From Paraburkholderia dioscoreae (GTDB lineage Bacteria; Pseudomonadota; Gammaproteobacteria; Burkholderiales; Burkholderiaceae): a stretch of 64,000 nt of DNA. The translations under genes and the position numbers were made by a program. Shown piece by piece: positions 1-8,902 of the stretch (within the stretch, counting starts at the first letter, position 1; each line of letters starts with the position of its first letter). The notes beneath the pieces were generated by a model. That model was not told where the DNA came from, did no database searches, and saw only the letters and a program-made list of their open reading frames with translations. Location: the NCBI RefSeq assembly GCF_902459535.1, contig NZ_LR699554.1, positions 2,480,001 through 2,544,000 of the forward strand. The letters run 5' to 3'.

Positions 1-265
1 CACGCCCCAGAATCTCGTTGATCAGCGCGAGCTTCACCTGCCCATAGCCCGGGCCGCCGAGTTCGGGGCCGAGGTGGCACGCCCACAGCTTGCGATTCTT
101 GACCTGCTGCTGCAGCGGCTTCACGAGCGTCTGAAACTTCGGGTCGTGGATATTCCACGGGCTGCCCAAAACATGTTCGAGCGGTTCGACGTCATCGCGT
201 ACGAACTGCTCGATCCAGTCGAGTTCGGCCTGAAAGTCAGGGTCGGTTTCAAAGTCCCAGGACAT
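1..265 (-). CDS. acyl-CoA dehydrogenase, N-terminal part (runs off window)
   Basis: The reverse strand from 265 reads MSWDFETDPDFQAELDWIEQ and stays open to base 1 (88 codons). Its beginning, with WIEQFVRDDVEPLE and later LGPELGGPGYGQVKLALINE, is typical of the N-terminal helical domain of FAD-dependent acyl-CoA dehydrogenases. These oxidise acyl-CoA to enoyl-CoA in the cytoplasm and pass electrons to ETF. The start has AAAGG about 8 bases upstream. The catalytic base and FAD-binding parts lie outside the window, so substrate range cannot be judged. It is the last visible gene of the minus-strand arm and probably works with the CoA-transferase upstream. Confidence 0.85.
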   Translation of the reverse strand, partial: MSWDFETDPDFQAELDWIEQFVRDDVEPLEHVLGSPWNIHDPKFQTLVKPLQQQVKNRKLWACHLGPELGGPGYGQVKLALINEILGR

Positions 266-301
266 GCGGTTGCCTTTCGAAGTAAGCATGCGAATGAAAG
301 A

Positions 302-1039
302 TCAGGCGAGCAACATGCCGCCGTCGAGCAGCAAGGTCTGGCCAAGCATGTAAGCCGACAGCGGCGACGCAAGGAACAGTGCGCCGCCGGCCATATCCGC
401 GGGCGTGCCGAGGCGGCCGAGCGGAATGCGCCGCAGCGCGCCCTCGAGTCGCTTCGGGTCCGCGGTCGTCACGCGCGTGAGCTTGGTTTCCACGAGCCCG
501 GGCGCAATGCCGTTCACGCGGATGCCGTCGCGTGCCCACGCTTCGCCTAGCGTGCGGGTCAGACCGAAGGCGCCGGTTTTCGACGCGTTGTAGGCGGGGT
601 TGCCACGCGTCGAATGAAACGCCGCGGCCGAACTGACGATGATCATCGCGCCGCGCGCCGCTTTCAACGATTCGAAGCAACGGTCCGCGCAAGCCATCAG
701 GCTGGTCAGGTTGATGTCGAGCACCTTTTTGAAGCCCGGCGTCTTGAACTCCTGACGGTCGTAAAGCACCGTTCCTTGCGCCTGCACCAGCACGTCGAGC
801 CTGTCGAATGGCAGTTCGCAGCGCTCGATATTGGCCGACTCCGATACGTCCACCTGGGCGTAATGCAGGCCCTTCAGATTCGAATCGATCGAATCGGCGT
901 AGTCGGAGACCGAAGCACGCGTGCCCCACACGTGCACCGTCGCGCCTCGCTGCAGGAACGCCTGGGCGATTCCGTTGCCGATACCGCTCGAGCCGCCCAC
1001 CACCAGCACGTTCTTGCCGGTGAAATCCAGTTCGTTCAT
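302..1039 (-). CDS. SDR family NAD(P)-dependent oxidoreductase
   Basis: A 245-residue classical short-chain dehydrogenase. It shows the cofactor motif GGSSGIGNGIA near residue 20, an SSAAAF segment carrying the catalytic Ser, the catalytic Tyr-Lys as YNASKTG, and PLGRLGTPADMAGGALFL near the C-terminus. The ATG at 1039 (MNELDF) was chosen over an in-frame start 30 bases upstream because GGAG lies 7 bases before it. It probably oxidises or reduces a hydroxy/keto group on a CoA or free acid intermediate. The substrate cannot be read from sequence. It lies between the CoA-transferase and acyl-CoA dehydrogenase genes on the same strand. Confidence 0.85.
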   Translation of the reverse strand: MNELDFTGKNVLVVGGSSGIGNGIAQAFLQRGATVHVWGTRASVSDYADSIDSNLKGLHYAQVDVSESANIERCELPFDRLDVLVQAQGTVLYDRQEFKTPGFKKVLDINLTSLMACADRCFESLKAARGAMIIVSSAAAFHSTRGNPAYNASKTGAFGLTRTLGEAWARDGIRVNGIAPGLVETKLTRVTTADPKRLEGALRRIPLGRLGTPADMAGGALFLASPLSAYMLGQTLLLDGGMLLA

Positions 1040-1082
1040 CAGTGTCTCCGTGGCGCCCGAATGAGGCACTCAAATGTGGCGC

Positions 1083-3404
1083 TCAAATGCGCGTGACGCC
1101 CTGATTGGCCAGCTCGTCGATGTGTTGCGCGTCGAAACCCAGCATCTCCAGCAGCTCGCGGCTGTGCTCGCCGAGCGCGGGAGGTGCGCGTTCGATGACG
1201 AGCGGCAGGTCGTCGAAATCCCACAGCGCGCCGATCTGCTGCAGCGAACCGTAGACCGCGTGGCCGTAGGTGGCATGAAGGCCGGCGGCGGCATGCTCGG
1301 CGCTGTCGAGGAAGGCGTCGCTCTGCGCTTCCAATGCGGGCTCGGCAGGTACGCCAGCCGCGTGCAACGCGGCCAGCGCCGCCGCTACATCGAGCGCGGC
1401 AAACGTAGCTTCGGGCTCTTCGCCGGCTAAGTTCGCGAAAGCGTCAGCTTCCGCCGCGCTCAGTGCCGCCACGGCGATCCACCCATCCTTGCAGCGATAA
1501 AGGCGATGCGTAGACGCGATACCATGCTGCCCCGCGTCGAGATGCGCCATCGACGTCAACGCGTGCTCCTGATCGATCGCGATAGCCTCGCTCGCCGTCA
1601 TCGTCATCGCGCCGAGCAATGACGATGCAACCACCTGTCCCTCGCCGGTCCGCATGCGCGCGAGATGCGCGAGCAAGACCGCGAACACCGAAGACAAGGC
1701 CGCCAGATGATCGCCGACGCCAAAGCGCAGCCAGCTCGGCGGATTGCCTTCGCCGCCCGACTCCGTCTCCCAGCCCACCGCCGCCTGCATCAACTGATCG
1801 AAGCCCGGCCAATCGGCGCGCGGACCTTGCGGGCCATACGAGCTGACATGCGCGCAGACGAGCGCCGGCTTGATCTCGCGCAACTGGTTGGGCGCGATGC
1901 CGAGCTTGCGCGCCGCCGGCAAGCGCACGTTGTGATGGACGATATCGGCCCAGTTTGCGAGCGCCTCGATGACCGGTTTACTGCCTTCGGCGCCGAGCTT
2001 GAGCGCCAGTCCACGCTTGCCGCGCTGCGTGCCGGCGAAGGCGCGCTCGAGGCGGCGCATCGCGTCGCCGGCGGGCGGCTCGACCTTGATCACGTCAGCG
2101 CCGAGGTCGGCGAGCACCATGCAGGCAAACGGACCGGCGAGATAGGCACCGAGGTCCAGCACCTTGAGGCCGTCGAGGGGCGGACGTAAAGCAGCCGACG
2201 CAGCATGTGACGACATGGGCTCGCCAGTTGCGGCATGAGAATCTGCACGAGCAGCGGCGCTAAAGCGATTGGTATCCGACCAGCCGATAGCGCGTGCTGC
2301 AATCGGAACGTGCAACGGTCCACGCACACTTGCTGGTGGGTCGACGTGATAAGCCGGTCCGGGTTGAGACGTGCTGCCGAAATCCGGATCGTCCACGCCG
2401 ACCACATAACCGTTGAGGCGCGCCTGTTCGTCGGCGTAGATCTCGCCGAATGGCGCGGCGATCTGCGCGGCAACGTCGTGTGCCCAGAAATGTTCGACCC
2501 AGTCCTGCGCGTTGCGCGTGGCGATGATTTCCCGGTTCGCGCCGAAGTTGGGCGCGACATGGCTTGGTGGCCACTGCGCATTGGCGCGCGCCACTTCGTC
2601 CGGGCCCATCGCGGCGAGCGTCTCGGCCATCCACGGCGCGGCGTCGGGCGAGTAGTGCACATGAATCCAGCGGCCGTCGGCGCAGCAGTGCAACGGAATC
2701 GGCACGCTCTTGTCGAGTCCCTTGGCGAATACCGGCGTAGGCTGAGCGGCGCGCGACCAGTGCATCGTCATCGGCACGAGCGCGGCTTGCGCGAGACTCG
2801 TGTGTGCGATGCCGCCATGCCCGTCGCGTTCACGCGCGATCAGACGCGCCATGACGCCGATTGCGCTCAGCCAGCTCGCGATCCAGCTCGCAAACGGCAT
2901 GCGGATAAATACGGGACCAGGCCGATGCCCCGGCTGTTCGTCGAGGATGCCCAGACGCGCGAGCACCAACGTTTCGCGCACCGGTGCGTCGGCAAGCGCG
3001 TGACGGCGCGGCCACCCTCCTACGCTCGCGACGATGAGCGCCGGATAGCGTTGCCGCAATCGCGCGTCGTCAAGCGACCATGCGGCCGCTTCGGCGGGTG
3101 TGAGGTCGTGGACCAGCACGTCCGCATCCGGCAACAAGCTATCGAGCAGGTCGCGCTGCGCGGCAAGGTCGCCATCGATCACCCGGCGCTTGCCGCGATC
3201 GAGTACATGAAAGAGTGCCGCGTCGCGCTCGGACTCATGGCGTGGCCGCTCTATCTTCACGACGTCCGCGCCGGCTTCGGCGAGATACAGCGCGCTGGCG
3301 CTGCCTGCGAGTCCGGTGGCGAAGTCGATCACCTTCAAACCGGCTAACAGACCCGCCTGTGTGTTTTGCACCGGCTGCCCGGCGTCGGCTGGAAAGGCGC
3401 TCAT
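1083..3404 (-). CDS. fused two-domain CaiB/BaiF (family III) CoA-transferase
   Basis: A 773-residue protein with two copies of the family III CoA-transferase domain. Copy one starts near residue 20 (GLKVIDFATGLAGSASALYL, then GADVVKIERP). Copy two starts near residue 410 (GLKVLDLGAYLAGPFACMVL, then GADVIKVEPPAGDAMR). Family members are usually about 400 residues and dimerise as interlocked rings, so the fusion could form an internal pseudo-dimer. It should move CoA between organic acids and so activate the substrate for the acyl-CoA dehydrogenase. Its ATG overlaps the stop of the FAH gene (ATGA), with AGGAAG before it, so the two are translationally coupled. Copy one appears less conserved in its middle and may be non-catalytic; that is inference. 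Confidence 0.88.
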   Translation of the reverse strand: MSAFPADAGQPVQNTQAGLLAGLKVIDFATGLAGSASALYLAEAGADVVKIERPRHESERDAALFHVLDRGKRRVIDGDLAAQRDLLDSLLPDADVLVHDLTPAEAAAWSLDDARLRQRYPALIVASVGGWPRRHALADAPVRETLVLARLGILDEQPGHRPGPVFIRMPFASWIASWLSAIGVMARLIARERDGHGGIAHTSLAQAALVPMTMHWSRAAQPTPVFAKGLDKSVPIPLHCCADGRWIHVHYSPDAAPWMAETLAAMGPDEVARANAQWPPSHVAPNFGANREIIATRNAQDWVEHFWAHDVAAQIAAPFGEIYADEQARLNGYVVGVDDPDFGSTSQPGPAYHVDPPASVRGPLHVPIAARAIGWSDTNRFSAAARADSHAATGEPMSSHAASAALRPPLDGLKVLDLGAYLAGPFACMVLADLGADVIKVEPPAGDAMRRLERAFAGTQRGKRGLALKLGAEGSKPVIEALANWADIVHHNVRLPAARKLGIAPNQLREIKPALVCAHVSSYGPQGPRADWPGFDQLMQAAVGWETESGGEGNPPSWLRFGVGDHLAALSSVFAVLLAHLARMRTGEGQVVASSLLGAMTMTASEAIAIDQEHALTSMAHLDAGQHGIASTHRLYRCKDGWIAVAALSAAEADAFANLAGEEPEATFAALDVAAALAALHAAGVPAEPALEAQSDAFLDSAEHAAAGLHATYGHAVYGSLQQIGALWDFDDLPLVIERAPPALGEHSRELLEMLGFDAQHIDELANQGVTRI

Positions 3405-4408
3405 GCTTCGACTTCCTGCAGGACCGGCCGCACGATCCTGCTGCGCAGAATGCCGATCCCCTCCACTTCCAGCTCGACCACATCATCCGGTTTCAGATAG
3501 CGAAGCTGCTCAAGTCCGCAACCGTTGCCGACCGTGCCCGATCCGAGGAACTCGCCAGGATGCAAGGTCTCGGAGCGAGAGATATGGGCGATCACGTCCT
3601 CGAATTGCCAACGCATGTCGCGCGTGTTGCCGCGTCCCCATTCCTCACCGTTCACGCGCGCGATCATCGTCAGATCGTAGGGATCGCCGAGTTCGTCAGC
3701 GGTGACGAGACACGGACCCATCACGTTCGCCGTGTCGAAGTCTTTGCCTTTGGCCGGCCCTAGCAAGCCGCCCATTTCGGTGGCCTGGGCGTCGCGCGCG
3801 CTGATGTCGTTGAAGATCGTGTAGCCGTATATGTGAGCCCGCGCGTTCTCGCGCGAGACGTCTTTGGCGCGCTGGCCGATGTAGCAGCCGAATTCCAGTT
3901 CGAAGTCGAGCAGCTTGCTATAGGCCGGCCAGATCACATCGTCGTCGGGACCGATCACGGCGAAGCGGTTGCACTTGTAGTAGATCGGCTGACGGTTGAA
4001 GGTGTCGATCACGCGATCGTCGGCGCGCGTGTTCATCGCCTTCAATGTCGCTTCCGGATCGGGCGTGCGCAGGGCGCGTGCGCGACGAGCCGCAGCGAAG
4101 CTCTGCCGCAGATGCAGTTCGAAGCACGAGCAGTCGCGCATCTGCGTGGGCGGTTGGATCGGTGCGAGCAGTTTCACGGTGCTGCGTTCGCGCACTGCGT
4201 CGGCGGGCGCACGCGCCAGCAGCGCGCGGGCTTCTTCGAGTAGCGGATCGCCGCCCGTCAACAAGGCCTGCACGCTCGCCAACGCGACGCTGTCGCCGCC
4301 ACGCACGATGCGGCTTGCCTCGCGCAAATCCAGCACCGCATGGTCGTTGTCGAACAGCGCGCCCGAGCGCTGCACGCCGTCGGCCAATTGAAAAGTCACG
4401 AGTCTCAT
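3401..4408 (-). CDS. fumarylacetoacetate hydrolase (FAH) family protein
   Basis: 335 residues beginning MRLVTFQLADG. The C-terminal FAH domain shows the metal-binding acidic pattern LDFELEFGCYIG (two Glu), followed by FNDISARDAQ and GSGTVGNGCGLE. Family members cleave C-C bonds of beta-diketo acids or act as hydratases/decarboxylases, using Mg2+ or Mn2+. The long in-frame extension upstream of 4408 was rejected because this ATG overlaps the hemerythrin stop as ATGA and the family begins here. It would act late in ring or beta-keto acid breakdown, but the substrate is unknown. Confidence 0.88.
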   Translation of the reverse strand: MRLVTFQLADGVQRSGALFDNDHAVLDLREASRIVRGGDSVALASVQALLTGGDPLLEEARALLARAPADAVRERSTVKLLAPIQPPTQMRDCSCFELHLRQSFAAARRARALRTPDPEATLKAMNTRADDRVIDTFNRQPIYYKCNRFAVIGPDDDVIWPAYSKLLDFELEFGCYIGQRAKDVSRENARAHIYGYTIFNDISARDAQATEMGGLLGPAKGKDFDTANVMGPCLVTADELGDPYDLTMIARVNGEEWGRGNTRDMRWQFEDVIAHISRSETLHPGEFLGSGTVGNGCGLEQLRYLKPDDVVELEVEGIGILRSRIVRPVLQEVEA

Positions 4409-4929
4409 CGGATGGCTCCGGCTTGAAGAGATAAATCGGGCACAGCGGCGGAAAGTCCCGGCATGGCACGTCGCAACACCACCGGCAGGCCGCCGTGGGT
4501 GCGTTTGCTCATCCAGTGGGACAAAGCCGCGTCCATGTAATCGGCGTGCCCGGGAAACCAGTCGGCGAGCGCTTCCGCAAGTTCGCGCGCCACCTGGCAA
4601 GCAGCGCCGTCGCGCAGCATCTGTGCAACTTCGCGCACCGAGTTCAGAACCGCCGCATGTTCGTCCGCATGGCACTGCGCGGCGGGAAAGCCGGTGCGCT
4701 GCATCCATTGCTCTTCCTGCTCGAAATGCGCGACCGCATGCCTTTCGAAAGCCGCGAGCGTCTCGGGTAAGGACGCCTCGTCGCATCGCTGCAATGCGGC
4801 GACGCAATCGACGAACTCGTGATGCGTGTCGTCCATGGGCGCGAAGCCGAGCAGGAAACTGTCGTTCCAGCTTAGTGCGACGCGAGGCTGCCGCTGTATG
4901 GCCAGGTCGGGAGATAGCGCGGCGCCCAT
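4405..4929 (-). CDS. bacteriohemerythrin
   Basis: 174 residues with the hemerythrin di-iron ligands in order: MDDTHHEFVD, FERHAVAHFEQEEQWM, CHADEHAAVL and a final HADYMD. This matches the H-HxxxE-HxxxH-HxxxxD pattern of O2-carrying bacteriohemerythrins. The ATG at 4929 overlaps the stop of the upstream SDR (TAATG), and its own stop overlaps the FAH start (ATGA). It is therefore embedded as a coupled member of a catabolic operon, which is unusual. A role in supplying or sensing O2 for an oxygenase step is possible but not shown; no oxygenase is visible in this arm. Confidence 0.88.
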   Translation of the reverse strand: MGAALSPDLAIQRQPRVALSWNDSFLLGFAPMDDTHHEFVDCVAALQRCDEASLPETLAAFERHAVAHFEQEEQWMQRTGFPAAQCHADEHAAVLNSVREVAQMLRDGAACQVARELAEALADWFPGHADYMDAALSHWMSKRTHGGLPVVLRRAMPGLSAAVPDLSLQAGAIR

Positions 4930-5624
4930 TACACGCGCCCCGCTACCGGCAGACACGCGCCGGTCACCGCACTGGCATCGTCCGACAGCAGGAATGCGAT
5001 CACAGCGGCAAGCTTGTCCGCCGCGACCCAGCGCGACGTATCGGCGTCGGGCATATCCGCGCGATTCGCGGGCGTGTCGATGATGCTCGGCAGCACCGCA
5101 TTCACTGTGACGTTGCGGTCTTTCAATTCCTCGGCGAGCGCTTCGGTGAGCCGCGCGACACCGGCCTTCGACGCCGCGTAGGCGCCCATGCCGGCACCGG
5201 CTTTCAATGCGGCGAGCGCGCCGATATTCACGATGCGCGCACTCGTCTCACGCAGCAGATACGCGAGGACTTCACGCGAAGCGATCGCCGCCGTGCGCAC
5301 GTTCATCGCATAGAGACGATCCCACGTTTCGATGCTGCCCGACTCCAGCGTTTCCCACGCGAAGCCGCCCGCGATATTGACGAGCGCGTCGATGCCGCCG
5401 AGCCGCTCGGAGATCTGCCCGAACGCATTCGACGTACTGGCCGCGTCGCCAAGATCGACGCCGCCGAACACTGCTTCGACACCATCGATCGCCACGCTTG
5501 CCGCGCGATCCACCAGCGCGACGCGGGCACCGCGTGCGCTGAGTTCAGCGCCGACCTGGCGCCCCAGCGCGCCAAGACCGCCCGTGACAATGACCCTGCG
5601 ATGGATAAGTTGATTGGTCGGCAT
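4929..5624 (-). CDS. SDR family oxidoreductase
   Basis: 231 residues from MPTNQLIHRRVIVTGGLGAL. Contains the glycine-rich TGGLGALG motif, VNIAGG in place of the usual NNAG, and the catalytic YAASKAG. The protein ends VTGACLPVAGRV, typical of SDR C-termini. An extended start at 5690 is less likely because the added residues are not SDR-like; AGGAG lies about 12 bases before 5624. It is the first gene of the minus arm and is coupled to the hemerythrin by TAATG. A dehydrogenase step on a hydroxyacyl intermediate is likely. Confidence 0.85.
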   Translation of the reverse strand: MPTNQLIHRRVIVTGGLGALGRQVGAELSARGARVALVDRAASVAIDGVEAVFGGVDLGDAASTSNAFGQISERLGGIDALVNIAGGFAWETLESGSIETWDRLYAMNVRTAAIASREVLAYLLRETSARIVNIGALAALKAGAGMGAYAASKAGVARLTEALAEELKDRNVTVNAVLPSIIDTPANRADMPDADTSRWVAADKLAAVIAFLLSDDASAVTGACLPVAGRV

Positions 5625-5790
5625 ATGAACGCCTGTCTCCTGTGTTTGAGCGGGCTTCTGAGTGATTTCCCTGCCGGGAAAACCCTGCACCGTTCTCGCT
5701 AATTTAATACATTTTTCGCGTTTCTGTTCATATATTATGGTGACATCAACACACGGTCAACTGCCAGGCAATACGAAATCAAGCGCATCC
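5625..5790. promoter_or_regulatory. divergent promoter region
   Basis: AT-rich stretch between two divergently transcribed catabolic arms (SDR on minus, DUF35 protein on plus). The core around 5700-5745, with TAATTTAATAC and TATATTATGG, is far richer in AT than its neighbours and must hold both promoters. No regulator gene adjoins it, so control is probably by a protein encoded elsewhere. Exact -35/-10 boxes are not assigned. Confidence 0.5.
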
Positions 5791-6204
5791 ATGCCGAGAA
5801 AACTTCCTCTTCTGACTGCTGAAACCGCGCCGTTCTGGCAAGGCGGTGAACACGGCCTGCTCAACGTCTACCACTGCGATGCATGCCGCCATCTGTTTCA
5901 CCCGCCGGCGCCGCTCTGTCCGCGCTGCATGTCGTCGCAGGTCGGCGCGAAGCCGGTTTCGGGGCGCGGCAAGGTGGTGAGTTTCACGGTCAATCATCAG
6001 GCGTGGCTGCCGGATCTTCCGGTCCCGTATGTCGTCGCGATCGTCGAACTCGCGGAGCGCGAAGGCCTGCGTTTCGTGACGAATATCGTCGGCGGTGAAG
6101 TCAGCGACATGCATATCGGCATGCCGGTCCGTGTGAAATTTGAACAGCAGGAAGACGTGTGGCTGCCGCTCTTCGAAGCCGACCCCGAACGGAGCGCGGC
6201 ATGA
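5791..6204 (+). CDS. Zn-ribbon / OB-fold (DUF35) acyl-CoA-associated protein
   Basis: 137 residues. The N-terminal rubredoxin-like Zn ribbon is visible as YHCDACRHLFHPPAPLCPRC (two CxxC pairs), followed by an OB fold (GRGKVVSFTVNHQAWLP through GMPVRVKFE). DUF35 proteins form complexes with thiolase-like or aldolase-type enzymes and bind CoA thioesters. The next gene is such a thiolase-like protein and starts on this stop codon (ATGA), which supports a two-subunit enzyme. The start at 5791 was preferred over an upstream in-frame codon because the family begins shortly before the Zn ribbon. Confidence 0.87.
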   Translation: MPRKLPLLTAETAPFWQGGEHGLLNVYHCDACRHLFHPPAPLCPRCMSSQVGAKPVSGRGKVVSFTVNHQAWLPDLPVPYVVAIVELAEREGLRFVTNIVGGEVSDMHIGMPVRVKFEQQEDVWLPLFEADPERSAA

Positions 6205-7391
6205 GCGAAAACCTGTTCGAGAAGAACGTCGCGATTAGCGGCATCGGCCAGTCGGAAGTGGGCCGCCCGTCGAATCGCAGCGCCATGCAGTTGAGCGTCG
6301 ATGCCGCGCTCGAAGCGATTGCGGACGCGGGCCTCACTCGTGAGGACATCGACGGAATTTCGTGCTGGCCGGGCGACAACGACAATGGCAATCCGTTTTC
6401 GCCGGTCGGGCCGAATGCGCTGATGAATGTGCTCGGCCTGAAGGTGAACTGGTACGGAGCAGGCTATGAAGGGCCGGGGCCACTTACAGGTTTGGTGAAC
6501 GGCGCGATGGCGATTGCCGCAGGTTTGTGCAAGCACGTCCTGGTGTTTCGCACCATTACCGAGGCGAGCGCGCGTCTCAAAAGCAAAACCGCAAGTGCTC
6601 TCACCAACAAGACCGTGGGCCGCGACGGCAGCTATTTCTGGCAGTGGTACACGCCGTTCAATGTCGTCTCCGGCATCAACCTGATGGCGCTGTATGCGCA
6701 ACGCCACTTTCACGACTACGGCACGACGCCTGAGCAACTTGCACAGATCCCGATGACGTGTCGCGCCAACGCCGTGCTTAACCCGAAAGCCGTGTTTCGC
6801 AGCGCCATGACGATGGACGACTACCTCGCGTCGCGCATGATCTCCACGCCGCTGCGCATGTTCGATTGCGACGTGCATTGCGACGCGTCCACGGCCATCG
6901 TGCTGTCACGCGCCGACCTTGCGCGAAATGGACCCAATGCACCGATCCGGCTCGAAGCGATCGGCTCCGCTTTGCATCAGCCGTGGTCGTGGGACCAGAT
7001 TTCGTTGACGGAGATCGCCTGCTTCGACGTCGGCCGCATGCTGTGGTCGCGTACCGATCTGAAGCCGAAAGACGTCGGCAACGCGCAGCTCTACGACGGC
7101 TTTTCGATCCTGACGATGCTGTGGATGGAAGGCCTCGGTCTTTGCCCGCGCGGCGAGAGTGGCGCGTTCATCGAAGGCGGACGGCGTATTGCGCGCGACG
7201 GCCAGTTGCCCTTGAACACCAACGGCGGCCAGTTGTCCAGCGGACGCACGCACGGCCTCGGCTATGTGCACGAAGCCTGTACGCAGCTCTGGGGCCGCGC
7301 CGGCGAACGTCAGGTCGCGCCGCACGAGGTGGCGATTGCAGCGGCTGGCGGCGGCCCACTCGGCGCCAGTGTGTTGCTGGTCAAGCAATGA
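6201..7391 (+). CDS. thiolase-like (SCP-2 type) acetyl-CoA acetyltransferase family protein
   Basis: 396 residues. The start MSENLFEKNVAISGIGQSEV and the segments GLTREDIDGISCWPGD and MQLSVDAALEAIADAG are typical of the SCP2-thiolase group that pairs with DUF35 proteins. The C-terminus carries NGGQLSSGRTHGLGYVHEAC, where the active-site GxxH is visible. The usual N-terminal nucleophilic Cys loop is not obvious, as is common in non-condensing members; catalysis may therefore be retro-aldol or regulatory. Coupled by ATGA overlap to the DUF35 gene. Confidence 0.85.
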   Translation: MSENLFEKNVAISGIGQSEVGRPSNRSAMQLSVDAALEAIADAGLTREDIDGISCWPGDNDNGNPFSPVGPNALMNVLGLKVNWYGAGYEGPGPLTGLVNGAMAIAAGLCKHVLVFRTITEASARLKSKTASALTNKTVGRDGSYFWQWYTPFNVVSGINLMALYAQRHFHDYGTTPEQLAQIPMTCRANAVLNPKAVFRSAMTMDDYLASRMISTPLRMFDCDVHCDASTAIVLSRADLARNGPNAPIRLEAIGSALHQPWSWDQISLTEIACFDVGRMLWSRTDLKPKDVGNAQLYDGFSILTMLWMEGLGLCPRGESGAFIEGGRRIARDGQLPLNTNGGQLSSGRTHGLGYVHEACTQLWGRAGERQVAPHEVAIAAAGGGPLGASVLLVKQ

Positions 7392-7577
7392 CGCGGTTCA
7401 ATTCAAGGCGATTGCGCGGCCAACCGCGCGCCATCCCAGGGGAGATACCGAGTTATCCGAATCAATCTATAGGTAGAATTATTTTCTGTACGTGGAATAT
7501 CAAACTGGCAGCCGACTGCTTTCCAGGCGCCTCTTGCGAGCACAGTGCCCGCCTGCCGAACCGTAAAGGAACCGCCG

Positions 7578-8879
7578 ATGTCCGCTTCTGACTCGTCTCG
7601 ATCCGCCGCCATCGACCTCACCGAATTCCGCGCCGGCTGGCGCCCCGTGCTGATGGCGATGCTCGGGCTCGGCGTGGCCGCCAACGCTTCGCTGCTGTAT
7701 GCATTCGGCTCGCTCGTGATTCCGCTGCAACATGCGTTCGGCTGGAGCCGTGGTGAATTGCAACCGGCAATCAGCTTTCTGTTCGGCGGTGCGGTAATCG
7801 GCGCGCAAATCGTCGGCTGGCTCAACGAACGCTATGGGATGCGGCATGTGACGATCGCATCGTTGATCGGACTTGCCGTGGTCTACGCGTTGATGTCGCT
7901 GATGCAGGTGATGGGCCACTCGATTGGCTGGCTTTATCTGATGTGCACTCTGCTGCCGATCGCGGGCATGGGCACGATGCACATTACGTGGACGCATCTC
8001 GTCAATCTGTGGTTCGAGCGCAATCGCGGCCTGGCGTTGGCCGTGATGCTGTCGGGTACCGGCCTCTCGGCGATTCTGATTCCTTCGGCGGTGACCTGGG
8101 TGATCGGCCGCTGGAATTGGCAAGCCGCGTTTCTTTTACTCGCGGCGTTACCGCTGGTTCTGGTGTTGCCGCTAGTGCTGATGTGGCTGCACACGCCGAG
8201 CAGGCACGACGCCCACGAAGACCATAGCAAGCGTGCCGCCGGCCATCGCGCCGCGCCGCCGGTGCGGGCGCACACGGGGCTCGCGTTCCGCGACGCAATT
8301 GGTTCGGCACGCTTCTGGACACTCAACATCGCGCTTTCGCTCGTCGTGGCCGCAACGGTCTCCATGGTCAGCAACACCGTACCGCTCTTGCGCGACAAGG
8401 GGCTGTCGGCGGCCGAAGCCAGTCATATATTCGGCAGCTTCGGGCTCTCGCTGATAGGTGGCCGTCTGCTGGTCGGCTATCTGATCGACCGGCTGTGGGC
8501 ACCTGCCGTCGCTGCCGTCGCGCTGGCCATGCCCGCCCTGGGATGTCTGCTGCTGTCGACCACCAGCGCCAATCACGCCGCCACGCTCGCGCTCGCCACG
8601 CTGCTGATCGGGCTAGGCGCCGGCGCCGAGTTCGACATTGCCGCCTATCTGATGGCGCGTTATTTCGGCATGCGCGATTACGGGCGCCTGTTCGGCGTGC
8701 ACGTCGCTCTGATCACCATCGCGTCGGCATTAGCGCCGTGGCTGTTCGGCCGGATCTACACCGTGACCGGCTCATACACGACGATGCTGACGATCTGCGG
8801 CGGCGCCTTTCTGCTCGGCGCGATCACACTGCTGCCGCTTGGCCGTTACCCGAAATTCGATTCGCTGAATCTGGCCTGA
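7578..8879 (+). CDS. MFS transporter
   Basis: 433 residues with about 12 hydrophobic helices and a polar central loop (HTPSRHDAHEDHSKRAAGH). The segment YGMRHVTIASLIG after helix 2 resembles the MFS loop 2-3 motif. The start at 7578 has AAAGGA 7 bases upstream. It resembles the oxalate/formate and monocarboxylate antiporter branch of MFS and is probably the inner-membrane importer for the substrate of region A. Substrate not assignable. Confidence 0.85.
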   Translation: MSASDSSRSAAIDLTEFRAGWRPVLMAMLGLGVAANASLLYAFGSLVIPLQHAFGWSRGELQPAISFLFGGAVIGAQIVGWLNERYGMRHVTIASLIGLAVVYALMSLMQVMGHSIGWLYLMCTLLPIAGMGTMHITWTHLVNLWFERNRGLALAVMLSGTGLSAILIPSAVTWVIGRWNWQAAFLLLAALPLVLVLPLVLMWLHTPSRHDAHEDHSKRAAGHRAAPPVRAHTGLAFRDAIGSARFWTLNIALSLVVAATVSMVSNTVPLLRDKGLSAAEASHIFGSFGLSLIGGRLLVGYLIDRLWAPAVAAVALAMPALGCLLLSTTSANHAATLALATLLIGLGAGAEFDIAAYLMARYFGMRDYGRLFGVHVALITIASALAPWLFGRIYTVTGSYTTMLTICGGAFLLGAITLLPLGRYPKFDSLNLA

Positions 8880-8902
8880 TTACTCGTACTCTCGATCCTC
8901 TC

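Noticed and set aside
180..195. A third copy of the ACATGTTCGAG motif
   Set aside because: It lies inside the acyl-CoA dehydrogenase coding sequence and matches only 11 bases, so chance is enough.
249..1073. 274-residue minus-strand frame over the SDR gene
   Set aside because: Arg-rich, out-of-frame shadow of the SDR at 302-1039 without family motifs.
2235..3347. 370-residue plus-strand frame
   Set aside because: Antisense shadow of the fused CoA-transferase, no ribosome site and no motif.
8495..8902. N-terminal extension of the ferredoxin reductase frame into the MFS gene
   Set aside because: The extra residues are out-of-frame shadow of the MFS gene. The FAD motif starts just after the ATG at 8903.
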